From Glaciihabitans tibetensis (GTDB lineage Bacteria; Actinomycetota; Actinomycetes; Actinomycetales; Microbacteriaceae): DNA of 64,000 bases. The DNA lies in contig NZ_PVTL01000002.1 in assembly GCF_003003265.1 (NCBI RefSeq), positions 124,001-188,000 on the forward strand, read 5' to 3'. The translations under genes and the position numbers were made by a program. The notes below the pieces were generated by a model. That model worked only from the letters and a program-made list of their open reading frames with translations. It ran no database searches and was not told the origin of the DNA. This document shows, piece after piece, positions 43,078 to 51,320 of this stretch (positions are counted from its first letter, which is position 1; every line of letters starts with the position of its first letter).

Positions 43078-43953
43078 GTGACGAACGCACCGATCGGAGT
43101 CTTCGACAGCGGAGTCGGCGGGCTGACCGTGGCCCGCGCGATCATCGACCAGCTGCCGCGGGAGTCCCTGCTCTACGTTGGTGACACCGCGCACTCCCCG
43201 TACGGCCCGAAGCCCATCGCGAAGGTGCGGGAATACGCGCTCGCCGTGCTCGACGATCTGGTTGACCATGGAGTGAAGCTGCTTGTGATCGCCTGCAACA
43301 CCGCGTCGTCTGCCATGCTTCGTGATGCCCGGGAGCGCTACACCGAGGGACGCGGCATCCCGGTTGTCGAAGTGATCCACCCCGCCGTGCGCGCGGCCGT
43401 GCGCCAGACCCGCAACAAACGCATCGGCGTCGTCGGTACTGCCGGGACCGTGCGCTCGCACGCCTACGAAGACGCCTTCATCGCGGCATCCGACCTGAAA
43501 ATCTTCACCCAGGCCTGCCCCCGCTTCGTCGAGTTCGTAGAGGCCGGGATCACCAGCGGTCCTGAGCTGTTCGCGGTGGCCGAGGAATACCTGCGCCCAC
43601 TCAAGGAGGCGAACGTCGACACGGTGGTGCTCGGCTGCACCCACTACCCGCTGCTGGCGGGCGCGATCCAGTACGTGATGGGCGAAGACGTGACGCTGGT
43701 CTCGAGCGCGGAGGAAACCGCGTACGACGTGTACCGCATGCTCGTCAAGCACGAGCTGGAGCGCACCGCCCCCGGCGCCCCGACCTACACCTTCGAGGCG
43801 ACCGGCGGCAGCCAGACCGAGTTTTTGCGTCTCGCTAGCCGCTTCCTCGGGCCCGAGGTCACGACCGTCGATCTCGTCGCCACCGGCACCATCCCCCTGC
43901 CGAGAATTGCCCAGAATCCACCCCAGCACGAGCAACGAGAAGAGATCGCATGA
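43078..43953 (+). CDS. murI: Glutamate racemase
   Basis: 291 residues from GTG 43078 ([19 protein letters not shown]); a GTG at 43024 would add 18 unconserved residues. The two catalytic cysteines are Cys73 ([12 protein letters not shown]) and Cys187 ([12 protein letters not shown]), and the substrate-site FDSGVGG is present. It provides D-glutamate for peptidoglycan. The stop overlaps the rph start (ATGA), giving the murI-rph-rdgB operon common in actinobacteria. Confidence 0.97.
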   Translation: MTNAPIGVFDSGVGGLTVARAIIDQLPRESLLYVGDTAHSPYGPKPIAKVREYALAVLDDLVDHGVKLLVIACNTASSAMLRDARERYTEGRGIPVVEVIHPAVRAAVRQTRNKRIGVVGTAGTVRSHAYEDAFIAASDLKIFTQACPRFVEFVEAGITSGPELFAVAEEYLRPLKEANVDTVVLGCTHYPLLAGAIQYVMGEDVTLVSSAEETAYDVYRMLVKHELERTAPGAPTYTFEATGGSQTEFLRLASRFLGPEVTTVDLVATGTIPLPRIAQNPPQHEQREEIA

Positions 43954-44675
43954 CCCGCACCGACGGCCGCGCCGAGAACGAGCTTCGCGAAATCACGATC
44001 GAGCGAGGCTGGAGCACCCAGGCGGAGGGCTCGGCGTTGATTTCGTTCGGCAACACCAAGGTGCTGTGCACCGCGACGTTCACCAACGGGGTGCCGCGCT
44101 GGCTCAAGGGCCAGGGCAAGGGGTGGGTCACGGCCGAATACTCGATGCTGCCGCGCTCGACGAACTCGCGCATGGACCGCGAGAGCGTCAAGGGCAAGAT
44201 CGGGGGCCGCACCCACGAGATCTCCCGGCTGATCGGCCGCAGCCTGCGCGCGGTCATCGACACGAAGGCGCTCGGCGAGAACACCATTGTCATCGACTGT
44301 GACGTGCTCCAGGCCGACGGCGGAACCCGCACCGCCGCGATCACCGGCGCTTACGTGGCGCTCGCCGACGCCATCGAGTGGGCCCGCGACCAGAAATTCA
44401 TCGGCCAGAAGGCGCAGCCGCTGACCGACAGTGTCGCGGCCGTGTCGGTCGGCATCATCGACGGTGTGCCCATGCTCGACCTCGCCTATGTCGAAGACGT
44501 GCGCGCCGAAACCGACATGAACGTGGTGGTCACCGGCCGCGGCGCCTTCGTCGAGGTGCAGGGCACCGCTGAGGGTGCTCCGTTCGACCGTGCCGAACTC
44601 GACAAGCTGCTCGACCTGGCGCTCGGCGGCGGCGTCACCCTGACCGAGATCCAGAAGGTCGCGCTGGGATCGTGA
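43950..44675 (+). CDS. rph: Ribonuclease PH
   Basis: 241 residues. Family signature segments: [46 protein letters not shown] and [20 protein letters not shown] (the phosphate-binding part). It trims tRNA 3' ends by phosphorolysis. Coupled by 4-bp overlaps to murI upstream and rdgB downstream. Confidence 0.97.
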   Translation: MTRTDGRAENELREITIERGWSTQAEGSALISFGNTKVLCTATFTNGVPRWLKGQGKGWVTAEYSMLPRSTNSRMDRESVKGKIGGRTHEISRLIGRSLRAVIDTKALGENTIVIDCDVLQADGGTRTAAITGAYVALADAIEWARDQKFIGQKAQPLTDSVAAVSVGIIDGVPMLDLAYVEDVRAETDMNVVVTGRGAFVEVQGTAEGAPFDRAELDKLLDLALGGGVTLTEIQKVALGS

Positions 44676-45256
44676 AACTCGTCCTGGCAACGCACAACGC
44701 GCACAAGGTCAACGAGCTTCGCACGATTCTCGGCGACCGACTCGGGGGCATTGAGCTGATCGGCTACGACGGACCCGAACCCGTCGAAGACGGGGATACC
44801 TTCGCGGCGAACGCCCTCATCAAGGCGCGTGCTGCCGCCGCGTTCACGGGCCTGCCGGCGATCGCGGATGATTCCGGCATCTCGGTCGACGCGCTCGGCG
44901 GTGCGCCCGGCATCCACTCGGCACGCTACGCCGGAAACCGCGACGACGCCGAGAACCTTGACCTCCTGCTCGCCAATCTTGCCTCCCTCGGGGAAGGAGT
45001 CGACCGCTCCGCGCACTTCACCTGCGCCGCCGCGTTCGTCTCAGGCGATCTGGAGCACGTCGAGGTCGCCACCTGGCCCGGCGCGGTGCTGCCGGAACGC
45101 GCGGGAGTCGGCGGGTTCGGCTACGACCCGATTTTTCTCCCCGATGGGGTGGATGTCAGTGCTGCCGAACTTTCCGCCGCCGAGAAGAATGCGGTCAGCC
45201 ATCGCACCCTCGCGTTCACGCAGCTATTGCCGTTTGTGCGCGAGGCGCTGCTCTAG
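44672..45256 (+). CDS. rdgB: dITP/XTP pyrophosphatase (RdgB/HAM1)
   Basis: 194 residues from the GTG that overlaps the rph stop (GTGA). Family motifs: [69 protein letters not shown], and [12 protein letters not shown]. It removes non-canonical purine nucleotides such as dITP and XTP. Last gene of the murI operon. Confidence 0.97.
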   Translation: MKLVLATHNAHKVNELRTILGDRLGGIELIGYDGPEPVEDGDTFAANALIKARAAAAFTGLPAIADDSGISVDALGGAPGIHSARYAGNRDDAENLDLLLANLASLGEGVDRSAHFTCAAAFVSGDLEHVEVATWPGAVLPERAGVGGFGYDPIFLPDGVDVSAAELSAAEKNAVSHRTLAFTQLLPFVREALL

Positions 45257-45260
45257 CGTG

Positions 45261-45294
45261 CTGAGGCTGGGCTGGGCTGGGGCTGGGCTGAGGC
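45261..45294. repeat. Short GCTGGG-type repeats at a convergent gene junction
   Basis: About six tandem 5-6 bp units (GCTGAG, GCTGGG, CTGGG, CTGGGG, CTGGG, CTGAGG) fill most of the 50 bp between rdgB and the convergent ldh gene. TGA occurs in the first and last units. Confidence 0.75.
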
Positions 45295-45306
45295 GACCGG
45301 GAGCGC

Positions 45307-46263
45307 TCAGCCCAGGCCGAGCTTGGCCAGCTCCTCGTGCAGGGTGCGTGCCGAATCCTGCAGCTGCCGCTCCTCCTGCTCTGAGAACGGCACGTCGATC
45401 AGGGCGGACACCCCGGACGCGTCGACGATGCTCGGCACGGCCAGGGCGACACCGCTGATGCCGTGGTAGCCGTCGAGCACGGAGCTCACCGGCAGGATCG
45501 CTCCCTCGTCGCGGAGCACCGCCTCCGCGATCCGGGCGCCCGAGAGGCCGATCGCGTAGTTGGTCGCACCCTTTCCCTCGATCACCCGATAGGCGGCGGT
45601 CTTCACGTCCTCGGCGATGCTGTCCAGCTCGTCGGCCGACACGGGAGCGCGGTCGACCGGGCGCCAGCTCTGGATCGGAACGGGACCGATGCGCGCTTGC
45701 GACCAGAGCGCGAACTCCGAGTCGCCGTGCTCGCCCACGATCATCGCGTGCACGCTCGAGGTGGACACACCGGTGCGCTCGGCGAGCAACCAGCGCAGGC
45801 GGGACGAGTCGAGCACGGTGCCCGAGGCAAATACCCGGGCGCTCGGTAGCCCGCTGAATTTCTGGGCGGCGACAGCGAGGATGTCGCAGGGGTTCGTCAC
45901 CAGAATGTAAACGGCGTCCGGGGCCCGTTCCACCAGCCCCGGCATCAGGCCGCGCAGGATGCCCACGTTGACCGCGGCGAGGTCGAGCCGCGACTGGCCG
46001 GGATGCTGCTTTGCGCCCGCGGTGATGATCACGACGTCTGAGCCGGTCACGACGTCGAGGTCGTCGCCGCCGATGATCCGGGAGGAGCCGGTGAACTGGG
46101 TTCCGTGCGCGAGGTCGAGCACCTCGGCATCCACCTTCGCCTTCTGAATGTCATAGAGCGCAATCTCGCGGGCAGATTCGCGGATGAGTGCAGCGTAGGC
46201 GAGGGAGGTGCCCACCGCGCCGGCACCGACGATGGACAATTTCGATCGTTCACTGTTACTCAT
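45307..46263 (-). CDS. ldh: L-lactate dehydrogenase
   Basis: 318 residues from ATG 46263. NAD site KLSIVGAGAVGTSLAYAA, coenzyme/active loop GAKQHPGQSRLDL, LVTNPCDILA and catalytic His179 in IVGEHGDSEFALWS identify an LDH of the LDH/MDH family. The residue after the loop pattern (Q in HPGQSRLDL, as in LDH rather than R of malate dehydrogenases) favours lactate. It interconverts pyruvate and lactate. Divergent from mntH with an 88-bp gap. Confidence 0.94.
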   Translation of the reverse strand: MSNSERSKLSIVGAGAVGTSLAYAALIRESAREIALYDIQKAKVDAEVLDLAHGTQFTGSSRIIGGDDLDVVTGSDVVIITAGAKQHPGQSRLDLAAVNVGILRGLMPGLVERAPDAVYILVTNPCDILAVAAQKFSGLPSARVFASGTVLDSSRLRWLLAERTGVSTSSVHAMIVGEHGDSEFALWSQARIGPVPIQSWRPVDRAPVSADELDSIAEDVKTAAYRVIEGKGATNYAIGLSGARIAEAVLRDEGAILPVSSVLDGYHGISGVALAVPSIVDASGVSALIDVPFSEQEERQLQDSARTLHEELAKLGLG

Positions 46264-46339
46264 CTGCCCAGCGTGGCGTAAAGCGCGGTCGCGCGCCACA
46301 CGCGTCACCGTCGCGTACTCCGCTCGCCTCCGTATGGCC

Positions 46340-46361
46340 TACTATTTCGGTATGCCGAAAT
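46340..46361 (+). promoter_or_regulatory. -10 box and MntR-type operator over the mntH start
   Basis: TACTAT (46340-46345) lies 6 nt before ATG 46352, so the mRNA is probably leaderless. A perfect inverted repeat, ATTTCGG (46344-46350) TATG CCGAAAT (46355-46361), overlaps both the -10 box and the start codon. A DtxR-family regulator gene follows mntH, making this the likely metal-responsive operator. Confidence 0.6.
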
Positions 46362-47587
46362 CTCGAACCACTGCTATCCGAAGTCCCCGGGCGATCCTGC
46401 TTCTCGGTCCCGCGTTCGTGGCCGCGATCGCGTACGTGGACCCGGGAAATGTTGCGGCCAACCTGACCGGCGGTGCGCGATACGGGTACCTGCTCGTGTG
46501 GGTCCTCGTTGCCGCGAACCTGATGGCGGCGCTCGTGCAGTACCAATCGGCGAAGCTGGGTCTGGTCTCCGGACGCACGATGCCGGAGCTGTTGGGCGAA
46601 CGCCTACGGCCCGCGACGCGACGTGCCTACTGGGTGCAGGCCGAGCTCGTCGCGGTGGCGACCGACCTCGCCGAGGTGATCGGTGGTGCGATCGCGCTCG
46701 CGCTGCTGTTCGACCTGCCGCTACTTCTCGGCGGCGTCATCGTGGGGGCGATCTCGATGGGACTGCTCGGGCTGCAGAACCGCTACGGTCAACGTCCGTT
46801 CGAGTCGGTGATTATCGGTCTGCTGGCGATCATCGCCGTCGGCTTCCTCGCGGGCCTCGTCGTGAATCCGCCGGACGGCGAAGCGTTCGCCGAGGGCCTG
46901 GTGCCGCGGTTCGATGGCACCGATTCGGTCATGCTGGCCGCCGGCATGCTCGGTGCCACCGTGATGCCGCACGCCATCTACGTGCACTCGGCGCTCGCCC
47001 GGGACCGACATGGCCGGGCCGACGGCCCCGCCGACACCGCCCGGTTGCTGCGGGCGACCAAATGGGACGTCATCGTCGCTCTGGGCATCGCCGGCGTCGT
47101 GAACATGGGAATGCTGCTGCTCGCGGCCGTGAACCTGCGCGGCGTGGCCGGAACCGACACCATCGAAGGCGCCCACGCCGCGATTGCCGCAGCGCTGGGA
47201 TCGGGCATCGCGCTGATTTTTGCAATCGGGCTGCTTGCCTCCGGGCTCGCGTCGACAGCCGTCGGAAGCTACGCCGGCGCGACGATCATGGAGGGCCTGC
47301 TGCACAAACGGATTCCCATCTTTGTGCGCCGCGTGGTCACCCTGATTCCCGCGCTGTTCATCCTCGGCGCGGGCGTTGACCCCACCGCGGCGCTCGTGTT
47401 CAGCCAGGTTCTGTTGAGCTTCGGCATCCCGTTCGCGCTGATCCCGTTGATGCGCCTCACGAACGACGCGACGGTGATGGGAGAATCGGTGAACGGTCCG
47501 ATGGTGCGCATCGCCCTCGCGGTCGTCGTCGTGCTGGTGGTCGGCCTGAACATCGCTCTCATCGTGCTGACCATCGCGAGTCCGTAA
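46352..47587 (+). CDS. mntH: Manganese/iron transporter, Nramp family
   Basis: 411 residues from ATG 46352 (MPKSRTTAIRSPRAILLLGP); ATG 46334 is in frame but lies upstream of the probable transcription start. Eleven or so membrane segments. The metal-site motifs of Nramp proteins are visible: DPGN at residues 30-33 in the first segment and GATVMPHAIYVHSAL in the sixth. It imports Mn2+ (or Fe2+) with protons. The mntR gene follows after 22 bp, and the promoter carries a candidate MntR site. Confidence 0.96.
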   Translation: MPKSRTTAIRSPRAILLLGPAFVAAIAYVDPGNVAANLTGGARYGYLLVWVLVAANLMAALVQYQSAKLGLVSGRTMPELLGERLRPATRRAYWVQAELVAVATDLAEVIGGAIALALLFDLPLLLGGVIVGAISMGLLGLQNRYGQRPFESVIIGLLAIIAVGFLAGLVVNPPDGEAFAEGLVPRFDGTDSVMLAAGMLGATVMPHAIYVHSALARDRHGRADGPADTARLLRATKWDVIVALGIAGVVNMGMLLLAAVNLRGVAGTDTIEGAHAAIAAALGSGIALIFAIGLLASGLASTAVGSYAGATIMEGLLHKRIPIFVRRVVTLIPALFILGAGVDPTAALVFSQVLLSFGIPFALIPLMRLTNDATVMGESVNGPMVRIALAVVVVLVVGLNIALIVLTIASP

Positions 47588-47609
47588 CCCGTTTCCGAGG
47601 AGGCCCACC

Positions 47610-48317
47610 GTGAAGTCGCAGACTGCCGTGGAGGACTACGTCAAGGTCATCTACAACCACACCGAGTGGCAAAACGTGCCGATCACTACTTCGGCTCTCG
47701 CGGCACGTCTCGGCCTCGCCGCATCATCCGTCACAGAAATGGTCAAAAAGCTGGGTGCGCAGGGCCTGGTCACGCACGTTCCGTATGGCGCCGTCACGCT
47801 CACCGTTCCGGGAACCACGTTGGCACTGCGGATGTTGCGCCGCCACCGGCTGATCGAGACCTGGCTGGTGCGCCAGTACGGATACGGCTGGGACGAGGTG
47901 CACGACGAGGCCGAGGTTCTCGAGCATTCGTTGAGCGACCGCCTCCTCGACGCGATCGACGACCAACTCGGCCACCCGGTGCGAGACCCGCATGGCGACC
48001 CGATCCCGTCGCGCGAGGGCACGATCGTGCAGCCCAGGGCGGTGTTGTTGCGGGATGCCACGGAGGGTGTCACCGCGCGGGTGGTGCGCATCAGTGACAG
48101 CGACCCCACTCTGCTGCGCCACCTCGCGGCGGAGGCGATCACCCTCGACAGCGAGCTGACCGTGCTCGGACGCAAGCCCTTCGGCGGGTCCTTTGTGGTG
48201 CGGGTCGGCCGCGGCGATCTCGGCGAGCAGAACGAGGGCGAGCAGAACGAGGGGGAGCGGGACCTCGGCGAGCAGGCGCTTGCGTCGATCTGGGTCAGCG
48301 TCGGGCAAGCCGAGTAG
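47610..48317 (+). CDS. mntR: DtxR-family metal-dependent regulator (MntR type)
   Basis: 235 residues from GTG 47610; GAGGAGG precedes it. Parts: winged helix (TTSALAARLGLAASSVTEMV), metal-binding and dimerisation region (LRRHRLIETWLVRQYGYGWD, HDEAEVLEHSLSDRLLDAID, LGHPVRDPHGDPIP) and an SH3/FeoA-like C-terminal domain. This third domain is interrupted near its end by four glutamate-rich pentads from a 15-bp repeat. It should repress mntH when Mn2+ is bound. Its stop abuts the stop of the convergent response-regulator gene. Confidence 0.93.
   Translation: MKSQTAVEDYVKVIYNHTEWQNVPITTSALAARLGLAASSVTEMVKKLGAQGLVTHVPYGAVTLTVPGTTLALRMLRRHRLIETWLVRQYGYGWDEVHDEAEVLEHSLSDRLLDAIDDQLGHPVRDPHGDPIPSREGTIVQPRAVLLRDATEGVTARVVRISDSDPTLLRHLAAEAITLDSELTVLGRKPFGGSFVVRVGRGDLGEQNEGEQNEGERDLGEQALASIWVSVGQAE
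48222..48281. repeat. 15-bp minisatellite, 4 copies, in mntR
   Basis: GGCGAGCAGAACGAG occurs identically at 48222 and 48237; diverged copies follow at 48252 and 48267. They encode GEQNE, GEQNE, GERDL and GEQAL within the C-terminal domain of the regulator. Confidence 0.95.
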
Positions 48318-48944
48318 TCAGAGCCACCCGCGCTGGCCCGCCGACCGGGCCGCCTCGTGCCGCGAGGCGGTGCCGGTCTTCTGCATGGCCGACGACAGGT
48401 AGTTGCGCACGGTGCCGGAGGCCAGGTGCAGCCGCGCGCCCATCTCGCGCACCGCGAAGCCCTCGGCTGTGAGGCGCAGCACATCGAGTTCCCGATCACT
48501 GAGCGGGCAGTCATCCATCATCGCCGCGGTCGAAATTTCGGAGTCGATGTAGCGTCGTCCGGCGTGCACGTCCGCGATGACCTGCGCGAGGCGTTCCGGA
48601 TCGACGGTCTTGCCGAGGAACCCGCGCACCCCCGCCTTGAGGGCCCGGCGCAGCACCCCGGCTCGTCCGTGCCGGGTGAGCAGGATGATGGCCTGGTTGG
48701 GGCGCTCGGCCAGGATCGCGCTCGCCGCGTCGATGCCGTCTAGCCCGGGCATCTCGAGGTCGAGGAGCACCACGTCCGGCCGCACCGCTAGCGCCAGGCG
48801 CACCGCATCGACGCCGTTGTCTGCCTGGGCGACGACCCGGATGTTGTCCTCGAGGTCGAGGAGCGCCGCAAGGGCTCCGCGCAGCAGATTCTCGTCGTCA
48901 GCCAGGAGGATCGTGATTTCGGTCGTGAACGAGTTTTCGGTCAT
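48318..48944 (-). CDS. NarL/LuxR-family response regulator (DesR-like)
   Basis: 208 residues from ATG 48944. Receiver domain: TILLADDENLLRGALAALL, phospho-Asp62 in VVLLDLEMPGLDGIDA, LLTRHGRAGVLRRAL, LGKTV. The C-terminal LuxR helix-turn-helix reads PLSDRELDVLRLTAEGFAVR then EMGARLHLASGTVRNYL. It overlaps the kinase gene (ATGA) and is cognate to it. Palindromic sites upstream of the kinase and the divergent ABC genes are its likely targets. The 48945-49904 extension of this open frame is antisense shadow. Confidence 0.93.
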   Translation of the reverse strand: MTENSFTTEITILLADDENLLRGALAALLDLEDNIRVVAQADNGVDAVRLALAVRPDVVLLDLEMPGLDGIDAASAILAERPNQAIILLTRHGRAGVLRRALKAGVRGFLGKTVDPERLAQVIADVHAGRRYIDSEISTAAMMDDCPLSDRELDVLRLTAEGFAVREMGARLHLASGTVRNYLSSAMQKTGTASRHEAARSAGQRGWL

Positions 48945-50122
48945 GAAATCGTCGCCGCGGTCGTGAACACGCCGGACGCGCTGCCGCTCTGCAGGGTGCC
49001 ACCCGCGGCGATAAATCGCTCGGCCAGGCGCGCGAGCCCGCTGCGGGGACGAGGCGGTTCGGGGCTGCCGTCGTTGGTGATGACCAACGATCCCTCGCCG
49101 AGACGCACGGTGACCTCCTGCGCCTGGGCATGCCGGAGAATGTTGGTCGTCGCCTCCCGCACCACGAGGGCAAACAGCTCGTCGTTCGGGGTGGCGGGCA
49201 TCGAACCCTCGACCGTGCACCGGATGCCTGCCGCGGCGAACAGCTCCTGCGCGTTGGCCAGTTCGGTCGCGACCACCAGGTGGCGCTCGCCGAAGGCGAG
49301 ACTGCGCGTGTTGGCGAGGGTTTCGGAGATGAGCGCCTGCGCTTCCGCCAGATGGGCGTGGGCGGCGGCGGGATCGCGGTCGATGAGCTTGTCGGCGAGC
49401 TGGGTCTTCAGCCGGAGCACGTGCAGGGTGTGGCCCTGGATGTCGTGCAGGTCGGCGGCAAAACGATAGCGTTCCTGCGCGACGGCGAGTTCGGCGCCCG
49501 TGCGTCGGGCGGCGTCGATCTCGAGGTACCGGTTCCAGGTGTAGCGGTTGAGCAGGAAGAGACCCACCGCCACCGCGTAGGCGACGGATGCGGTGAGCAG
49601 ATACGCCGTCCAGTCCTGCTCCGGCCGCACCAGCGCCGCGATCCCCACCGGCGCGACAACAAAGCCCAGGCCCGCGAGGAGAAGAAACGGATTGACCTTG
49701 GCGGTTTGGGTCAGGAGCACCCCGACGGCCATGCCGAGCAAAAGCGAGGTGACGCCGAGCTCCTGCAGTGCCACCGTCGCCCACCACACGACGGAGCTGA
49801 GAGCCGTCGCGAGGATGGCAAGCCAGATCGGGGCGCGGCGCTCCCAGAAGCAGACCAGGGCGGTCACCGGGATGGTCGCCGCGATAACTCCGACGATCAG
49901 CCACTCATGCGTGACCTGGCTGAGCGCGATGAGCGCGTAACCCACCGCGACAAAGGCCATCGACACCGTGGTGTACCGACGCATGCGGGACATCGCACGC
50001 GCCGCGTTCGCCCCGTTGGCCGCGGGTGGCAAGGCGGGCGGTGGAACCGTGGGCGATGCCGCGGTGGGCGATGCGGCGGAGGGTGATGCCGCGGTGGGCG
50101 AGGACGAACCGGTGGAGATCAC
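48941..50122 (-). CDS. DesK-type membrane histidine kinase (HisKA_3)
   Basis: About 393 residues from GTG 50122; ATG 49995 or 49986 would remove a low-complexity Ala/Ser/Pro N-terminus encoded by a 15-bp repeat, so the start is open. Four to six membrane segments (for example LIVGVIAATIPVTALVCFW, PFLLLAGLGFVVAPVGIAAL) precede the dimerisation motif FAADLHDIQGHTLHVLRLK with the phospho-His and the ATPase domain (VVREATTNILRHAQA, SLVITNDGSPE, SGLARLAERF). It is probably a membrane-state or envelope sensor, paired with the overlapping response regulator. Confidence 0.9.
   Translation of the reverse strand: MISTGSSSPTAASPSAASPTAASPTVPPPALPPAANGANAARAMSRMRRYTTVSMAFVAVGYALIALSQVTHEWLIVGVIAATIPVTALVCFWERRAPIWLAILATALSSVVWWATVALQELGVTSLLLGMAVGVLLTQTAKVNPFLLLAGLGFVVAPVGIAALVRPEQDWTAYLLTASVAYAVAVGLFLLNRYTWNRYLEIDAARRTGAELAVAQERYRFAADLHDIQGHTLHVLRLKTQLADKLIDRDPAAAHAHLAEAQALISETLANTRSLAFGERHLVVATELANAQELFAAAGIRCTVEGSMPATPNDELFALVVREATTNILRHAQAQEVTVRLGEGSLVITNDGSPEPPRPRSGLARLAERFIAAGGTLQSGSASGVFTTAATIS
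50049..50108. repeat. 15-bp minisatellite, 4 copies, at the kinase N-terminus
   Basis: Units of the type GTGGGCGATGCCGCG start at 50049, 50064, 50079 and 50094 with few changes; they encode Ala-Ser-Pro-Thr-Ala-like pentads on the minus strand if the GTG 50122 start is used. Confidence 0.92.
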
Positions 50123-50164
50123 AGAGACAACCCTGCCAGTAACCGTCACGATGGGGCACCGTCT

Positions 50165-50195
50165 GATGTCACGCCCCGCTGTGACATCTGTCACA
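50165..50195. promoter_or_regulatory. Overlapping palindromes between the kinase and ABC genes
   Basis: GATGTCAC (50165-50172) is inverted as GTGACATC (50181-50188) with an 8-nt spacer; TGTGACA (50180-50186) is inverted as TGTCACA (50189-50195) with a 2-nt spacer. The three half-sites of one sequence sit in the 130-bp divergent promoter and are the best candidate for the response regulator's operator. Confidence 0.6.
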
Positions 50196-50252
50196 TCGAA
50201 TCGGCGTGCGCTGGCACTACTGGGTGCCTGCGCGCCCAGCCAGAGTGGACGC

Positions 50253-51200
50253 ATGACCACAACAGGCCCACACCCAGAGAATGTCCACACCGCGGCCGAC
50301 CGGAGCACGGGCACAGACACGGTTGTCGCCGTCAACGACCTGACCTGCACCTACGGCGGACGCACCCCCTTCGACGCGGTCAAAAATCTGACCTTCAGCG
50401 TCCAGCGGGGAGAGCTGTACGCCCTGCTCGGCACCAACGGCGCGGGAAAAACCACCACCCTCGAAACGGTCGAGGGGCACCGCAGCGCCAGCTCCGGCAC
50501 GGTCACCGTGTTTGGCGACTCGCCAACCGACCGCCCCGCCGTGCGTCCGCGCATCGGGATCATGCTGCAGGAGTCCGGGTTTGCCGCAGACCTCACGGTG
50601 CTGGAGAGCGTGCGTCTCGCGGGCAGCCTGTCCGGTCGGCAGGATGACGCTCTGCGGCTGGTCGAGCTGCTTGATCTGGGCACCAAGAAAGACACCAGGA
50701 TGGCCCAGCTCTCCGGCGGCGAGAAGCGGCGGGTGGACTTCTGCAGCGCCATCTGGGGATCTCCAGAGCTGCTCTTCCTCGACGAGCCGACCACGGGGCT
50801 CGACCCCGCGGCCCGCGATCGGCTCTGGGACGTGGTCGCCGACCTGCGCGCAAACGGGGCAACCATCATCCTCACCACGCACTACCTCGAGGAGGCGCAA
50901 AAGTATGCCGACCGCATTGGCCTGATGCACCGGGGGACGCTCACCCGGGAAGGTACCCTGCAGCAATTGGTGGCGGGCGAGGCATCCCGCATCTCCTGCA
51001 TCGCTCCCTCGGGCGTTTCGCTGCCGCTGCCGGTCACCCACGTCACCAACCAGCTGTCGGTCATCGAGACGCGCGACCTGCAGGGCGACCTGTTCGTGCT
51101 GTTGCGCTGGGCCGACGAGCACGGGCACACCCTCGAGCGGCTCAGTGCCACCTCGTCGAGCCTCGAGGACGTGTTCCGCGGGCTCGCCGCCGCGGGCTGA
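50253..51200 (+). CDS. ABC-2 exporter ATP-binding protein
   Basis: 315 residues from ATG 50253. Walker A GTNGAGKTTTLETV, signature LSGGEKRRVDFCSAI, Walker B ELLFLDEPTTGLDP, switch LTTHYLEEAQKYAD. The C-terminal 90 residues match DrrA-type exporters. It is divergent from the DesKR-like pair and followed by its permease after 120 bp; the pairing of such systems with an ABC-2 exporter is common in Gram-positive bacteria and suggests export of a lipid-like or toxic compound. Confidence 0.94.
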   Translation: MTTTGPHPENVHTAADRSTGTDTVVAVNDLTCTYGGRTPFDAVKNLTFSVQRGELYALLGTNGAGKTTTLETVEGHRSASSGTVTVFGDSPTDRPAVRPRIGIMLQESGFAADLTVLESVRLAGSLSGRQDDALRLVELLDLGTKKDTRMAQLSGGEKRRVDFCSAIWGSPELLFLDEPTTGLDPAARDRLWDVVADLRANGATIILTTHYLEEAQKYADRIGLMHRGTLTREGTLQQLVAGEASRISCIAPSGVSLPLPVTHVTNQLSVIETRDLQGDLFVLLRWADEHGHTLERLSATSSSLEDVFRGLAAAG

Positions 51201-51217
51201 CCGCGCCGTGCCGCGCC

Positions 51218-51252
51218 CTGACACGCCCCGCCCGACCCGACACGCCCCGCCC
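51218..51252. repeat. C-rich 19-bp repeat between ABC genes
   Basis: CTGACACGCCCCGCCC (51218-51233) recurs as CCGACACGCCCCGCCC (51237-51252); further partial copies run to about 51285. The plus strand is very poor in G across 51215-51290. It separates the ATPase gene from its permease. Confidence 0.7.
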
Positions 51253-51320
51253 CGCCCGCCCCGATACGACCCGACACACCCCCACTCACTTACTTGCACG
51301 AATCACCCCGGGAGACCCTC

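Noticed and set aside
48318-49904. Apparent 528-codon histidine kinase-response regulator fusion
   Set aside because: Only the last 208 codons read as response regulator. The front part is the kinase gene read in a wrong frame, and a proper ATG lies at 48944.
50049-50108. Operator array for the DesR-like regulator
   Set aside because: The 15-bp units are low-complexity and not palindromic; the 50165-50195 palindromes are a better candidate.
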